From Candidatus Aenigmatarchaeota archaeon (GTDB lineage Archaea > Aenigmatarchaeota > Aenigmatarchaeia > QMZS01): DNA of 8,693 bases. Shown here in pieces: positions 5,868 to 8,693 of the stretch. The first letter of the stretch is position 1; each line of letters starts with the position of its first letter. The notes beneath the pieces are model-generated. The model saw only the letters and a list, made by a program, of their open reading frames with translations, did no database searches and was not told where the DNA came from. The translations under genes and the position numbers were made by a program. The stretch spans positions 1 through 8,693 of the forward strand of contig QMZS01000036.1 in NCBI GenBank assembly GCA_003663295.1, read 5' to 3'.

Positions 5868-6384
5868 ATGGTAACTGAACTTAGAAATATATAGAACCTT
5901 TGGATACTGTGGCTAAAAAATTACCAATACTTCAAGAAACAGAAAGGTTCCCCGTGACAGATAATATAAGGAATATTCAAATTTTTTAATTCCATTCAAA
6001 GATATGTTTGGAATATTGGGAGTGGAAGTAGTTAGAGATGAAATTATTGGTAAAATGAGATCTTTAGAAATTGACCTTTCTGGGAATAATTATATAAATA
6101 AAGGTAGGAAAATTTCTAGTAATTCTAATGCTCTCAAAGCAGATATATATTTTGGTTATGATATAGCCCCTACGAATTATGATGGGGCTTCTGAAGAAGG
6201 TTGTGAATTTCTGCCTGATGATGCTTATTATACTAATGGAGATTCTAAAATGAGATTGGGTTTAGGCGGTCTTTATTATCGGGATTTAACTGAAAAGAAG
6301 ATGAGAGAATTGCTTTGGGTATTGGAAATAAATATTATGAAGGGTGATTTATATTTCCTGCGAAGGATTGGAGAGAAATTGTGA
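5868..6384 (+). pseudogene. Frameshifted gene of unknown family
   Basis: Three successive frames join into one protein-like reading. A first piece begins at ATG 5868 (MVTELRNI, stop 5892-5894). A second is open from 5885 and contains EPLDTVAKKLPILQETERF, ending at TAA 5987-5989. The third is open from before ATG 6004 to TGA 6384 and begins LIPFKDMFGILGVEVVRDEI. The second and third join if one T is restored to the six-T run at 5982-5987, making the passage continuous. The first join is less certain. The third piece alone encodes 126 residues with a Gly-rich stretch (LGLGGLYYRDLT). I do not recognise the family. A homopolymer indel could also be an assembly error, in which case the gene may be intact. 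It lies 37 bases after the pilin-like gene. Confidence 0.55.
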
Positions 6385-6427
6385 ATGAGTTGTTTGAATG
6401 GCGATAAATAAATAGGTATGCATGAAT

Positions 6428-7045
6428 TTATCTATTTGTGGCTATTATCATAAATCCTAAAGCGGAAATTACTTCTTTAGCCAACTCAAGATTTCTGAAA
6501 TTGTTTGAGTGGTATAATATACTTACCTCTTGAATCCCATCTCGATATAGCTTTGCTATTATTTTATTATCCGGTATTTCTTCTAACCAGTCAGATAGAA
6601 CGAAAGCTCCACTATAATATTCCCAACAAATCAATAAACCAAATTTATTATCGGGTAACTGTTTTAATTTCTTGTCAATTACCTTTTTATCTTCATCTCA
6701 ATAAGATTTTATTCCCCCACTTACTTTTTTCCCTTTTAATTCTTTGTGAACCGAGACACTTGCACCATGCCAAATTTGAAGGTTTATATTATGATTTAAT
6801 TCAATGTCAACATCTTTAGTTATTCCATTAACTTCATAGTTAACTTCCATATCTGTGACTTTAAATTTATTTCCTTCAAAAAATCTTTTGACACATTCTG
6901 CATGAAATATATGTCCTGCTTTTTTATCTTTTTTTAATATTTTTATTAGTTTTTTAATATTAGGAATTTTGTTTATATTCTTTTCGAAATACTTAATATA
7001 CTCTTCGGATGCTCGAGATACTTCAATTAATTCAAAGTCATTCAT
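6428..7045 (-). pseudogene. TGA-interrupted gene, possibly nuclease-like
   Basis: One frame runs from ATG 7045 to TAA 6428-6430 with a single in-frame TGA at 6698-6700. The two halves, 115 and 89 residues, read as one protein: charged helices (10-45), a strand pair with KDVDIELNHNINLQIWHG (77-94), then after the stop a hydrophobic strand (FGLLICWEYYSGAFVL) and a C-terminal helix. An acidic D-x-D-x-E strand followed by L-Q-x-W recalls PD-(D/E)xK-type nuclease cores, but the lysine is absent, so this is only a hint. The frame also continues upstream to RtcB's TGA through a TTG at 7070-7072; ATG 7045 is preferred. The product would be truncated unless the stop is read through. It lies 27 bases after rtcB on the same strand. 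Confidence 0.6.
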
Positions 7046-7072
7046 TTTAAACCTTTTTTTATCAAATCTCAA

Positions 7073-8518
7073 TCATCCTTTAACAACCCCCATAGGAACA
7101 ACTCTTACAACTTTCTTTGAAATTCCCGCCAAATCAACGGAATTTATCACTTCATCAATGTCTTTGTAAGCGTTCGGGGATTCCTCTGCAAGAACTTTTG
7201 GGGCTGTTGCTTTTGCAATAATCCCTTTTTTCATCAAATCTTCTTTCACTGTGTTTCCGCGGAAACTTCTTATTGCATTTCCCCGGCTCATTACTCTCCC
7301 AGCTCCGTGGCAACTTGAGTAAAAAGTATCTTTTGCGTTTTCTCCCCCAACCAAAATATAACTTGCAGTTCCCATTGAACCAGCAATCAATACTGGCTGA
7401 CCAACTTTCATATAGGTTTCAGGAAGTAATTCATGTCCTGCGGGCAGACTTCTTGTTGCTCCTTTCCTGTGAACATATAGTTTTCTTTTCTCACCGTTGA
7501 CTTCATGTTCTTCAAGTTTACAGATATTGTGGCACACATCATACATTAGTTTCATATCAAGTTCATCTCTAGTTCTCCCGAAAATTCTTTCAAAACTTTC
7601 TCTTACCCAATCGGTCATCACAGTTCTGTTGCAGAAAGCATAATTGACTGCACCTTTCATTGCCTCAAAATAATCCTGTCCTTCCTGCGAGTTTGTGGGG
7701 GCGCATACTAATTGCGGGTCAGGAAGTTTAATATTGTATTTTTTTGATGCGGCTTCATGAATTTTCAAATAATCTGTTGCGATCTGGTGTCCTAGACCTC
7801 TTGAACCGCAGTGAAGCATTATCACCACCTGATTTTTTTTAGTCACCCCGAAAACTTCAGCAGTCTTTGAATCAAAAATATCATCAACTTTCTGGATTTC
7901 AAGGAAGTGATTTCCTGAACCCAAAGTTCCTAATTGAGGAAGACCTCTTTTCTTTGCCAGCTCGGAAATTTTATCTGTGTTTGCTCCTTTGATACACCCA
8001 TATTCTTCCATATGTTCTAAATCTTCTTTTTCAGCATAATTATTTTTAAGAGCCCATTTTGCCCCGTTGTTTAAAACCTCTTCAAGCTCATCCTTTGAAA
8101 TTCTTAATTTTCCTTTTGACCCAACCCCGGTTGGAACATTTTTAAACAAAAGGTCGATTAATTCTCTTAATTTTGGTTTTACTTCACTATAAGTCAGATT
8201 TGTTTTAATTATCCTGATTCCGCAGTTTATATCAAAACCTGTGCATCCGCAGGAGATTATCCCTTCTTCTGAATCAAATGCCCCAACAGCGCCCATTGGC
8301 AAACCATAACCCCAGTGGATATCAGGCATCCCGCACACAGGTTCAACAATCCCTGGAAGACAAGCAACATTTGTGAGCTGTTTAATCGCTTCATCTTCAA
8401 TCTGGTTCCTGACTTTCTCAGTAGCGATTATTTTCGCATTTACCCGCATTCCTTCTCTTTCTTCTTTGGAAATTAAGTATTCAAATTCAGAGACTTTATT
8501 AACTTTCATAACATACAA
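7073..8518 (-). CDS. rtcB: RNA-splicing ligase RtcB (3'-phosphate/5'-OH RNA ligase)
   Basis: RtcB joins RNA ends carrying 2',3'-cyclic phosphate or 3'-phosphate to 5'-OH ends, using GTP and Mn2+, and seals archaeal tRNA exons after intron removal. The 481 residues match the Pyrococcus enzyme in length. Metal and catalytic residues are present: Asp96 and Cys99 (DINCG), Asn203, His204 and Glu207 (GSGNHFLE), His236 (LHCGSRG), His330 (CHNI), the guanylated His404 (CHGAGR), and Lys480 in the invariant terminal VVKG. The usual SPGGIGYD before DINCG is SCGCTGFD here, adding Cys90 and Cys92. The stop is TGA. ATG 8518 and ATG 8509 (three residues later) are both possible. No archease gene is nearby. 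Confidence 0.97.
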   Translation of the reverse strand: MYVMKVNKVSEFEYLISKEEREGMRVNAKIIATEKVRNQIEDEAIKQLTNVACLPGIVEPVCGMPDIHWGYGLPMGAVGAFDSEEGIISCGCTGFDINCGIRIIKTNLTYSEVKPKLRELIDLLFKNVPTGVGSKGKLRISKDELEEVLNNGAKWALKNNYAEKEDLEHMEEYGCIKGANTDKISELAKKRGLPQLGTLGSGNHFLEIQKVDDIFDSKTAEVFGVTKKNQVVIMLHCGSRGLGHQIATDYLKIHEAASKKYNIKLPDPQLVCAPTNSQEGQDYFEAMKGAVNYAFCNRTVMTDWVRESFERIFGRTRDELDMKLMYDVCHNICKLEEHEVNGEKRKLYVHRKGATRSLPAGHELLPETYMKVGQPVLIAGSMGTASYILVGGENAKDTFYSSCHGAGRVMSRGNAIRSFRGNTVKEDLMKKGIIAKATAPKVLAEESPNAYKDIDEVINSVDLAGISKKVVRVVPMGVVKG

Positions 8519-8545
8519 TGTTTTAAAATATTAGTCAATTATTTG

Positions 8546-8553
8546 TATTAATA
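8546..8553. promoter_or_regulatory. Palindromic bidirectional TATA element
   Basis: TATTAATA is its own reverse complement. It lies about 24 bases before the plus-strand ATG at 8573 and about 32 bases before the rtcB ATG at 8518. The one box could place initiation at the start codon for the right-hand gene and about 8 bases ahead of rtcB. No other TATA-like sequence fits both as well; TATATT at 8562-8567 is too close to 8573. Confidence 0.45.
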
Positions 8554-8572
8554 TATCTCAGTATATTTAGTT

Positions 8573-8693
8573 ATGGCATATGATTGTGGATTTATAGCAA
8601 GTCCGAGCGTATGCAGAATATTATACGAATTCGCATTTCCATGGATATTCTGTTTCGCAATATTTTTCGGTTTGTTATTAAGAGCAAAGATAT
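8573..8693 (+). CDS. N-terminus of a membrane protein (partial)
   Basis: The frame opens at ATG 8573 and runs off the window after 40 codons. It begins MAYDCGFIASPSVCRILYEF and continues into a strongly hydrophobic helix (about residues 21-36) followed by a positive RAK. The positive end after the helix suggests the N-terminus faces outward. No family can be assigned from this fragment. The start is supported by the TATA element about 24 bases upstream and by the divergent arrangement with rtcB. Confidence 0.6.
   Translation, partial: MAYDCGFIASPSVCRILYEFAFPWIFCFAIFFGLLLRAKI

Noticed and set aside
6505..6819. 104-codon plus-strand frame
   Set aside because: Opposes the TGA-interrupted gene, whose two halves read in one frame with natural protein composition; this frame does not look like a protein.
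7046..7072. TTG at 7070-7072 as start of the gene after rtcB
   Set aside because: An in-frame ATG at 7045 follows shortly; the intervening codons are lysine-rich spacer directly after the rtcB stop.
6969..7169. 66-codon plus-strand frame over the rtcB end
   Set aside because: Spans the conserved rtcB C-terminus in antisense.
7273..7500. 75-codon frame antisense to rtcB
   Set aside because: Opposes the conserved His404 region; spurious.
1..8693. TGA reassigned to tryptophan genome-wide
   Set aside because: rtcB ends at the invariant VVKG with TGA, nac ends normally at TGA, and TGG is used for Trp throughout.
1..8693. tRNA, rRNA, CRISPR array or insertion sequence
   Set aside because: No cloverleaf with a T-loop consensus, no regularly spaced repeats, and no transposase or terminal inverted repeats were found by eye.

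Overview
The window most likely comes from an AT-rich DPANN-type archaeon (Woesearchaeota/Pacearchaeota-like). The archaeal signs are a homodimer-type nascent polypeptide-associated complex protein (NAC), an archaeal-sized 481-residue RtcB ligase, a pilin-like protein with a class III signal peptide, a GGTGA ribosome-binding site, and TATA-like boxes about 20-25 bases upstream of several starts, as in leaderless archaeal transcription. The exact lineage is inferred from the general look of the small hypothetical proteins, not from any marker search.

Layout. Bases 2-450 (+) hold the tail of a decayed OGG-like HhH-GPD DNA glycosylase. It meets a convergent orphan gene (453-1475, -). A divergent promoter then leads to a small zinc-ribbon protein (1539-1832, +). 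A GC-rich, repeat-like element with two competing hairpins follows, directly before a ten-helix EamA-type transporter (1964-2836, +). On the minus strand come adenylate kinase and NAC, overlapping by ATGA (2889-3814), then a stretch of small or remnant frames (3837-4069), a 134-residue hypothetical protein (4070-4474) and a small coiled-coil protein (4541-4831). A divergent promoter region separates this block from a cysteine-rich pilin-like surface protein (4970-5830, +). Next are two broken genes facing each other: a frameshifted unknown gene (5868-6384, +) and a nuclease-like gene interrupted by TGA (6428-7045, -). The tRNA-splicing ligase RtcB (7073-8518, -) and the start of a membrane protein (8573 to the edge, +) share a palindromic TATA element.

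Function. Most intact genes are housekeeping: RNA repair and tRNA splicing (rtcB), nucleotide balance (adk) and nascent-chain handling (nacA). Two are cell-surface or membrane genes. No mobile element, CRISPR array, tRNA or rRNA was seen. The most notable features are three interrupted genes in 8.7 kb (two with in-frame TGA), the repeated cysteine modules of the pilin-like protein, and the structured element upstream of the transporter. RtcB and NAC both end naturally at TGA, so TGA is a working stop codon here. Gene decay or assembly error therefore explains the interruptions better than a changed genetic code.
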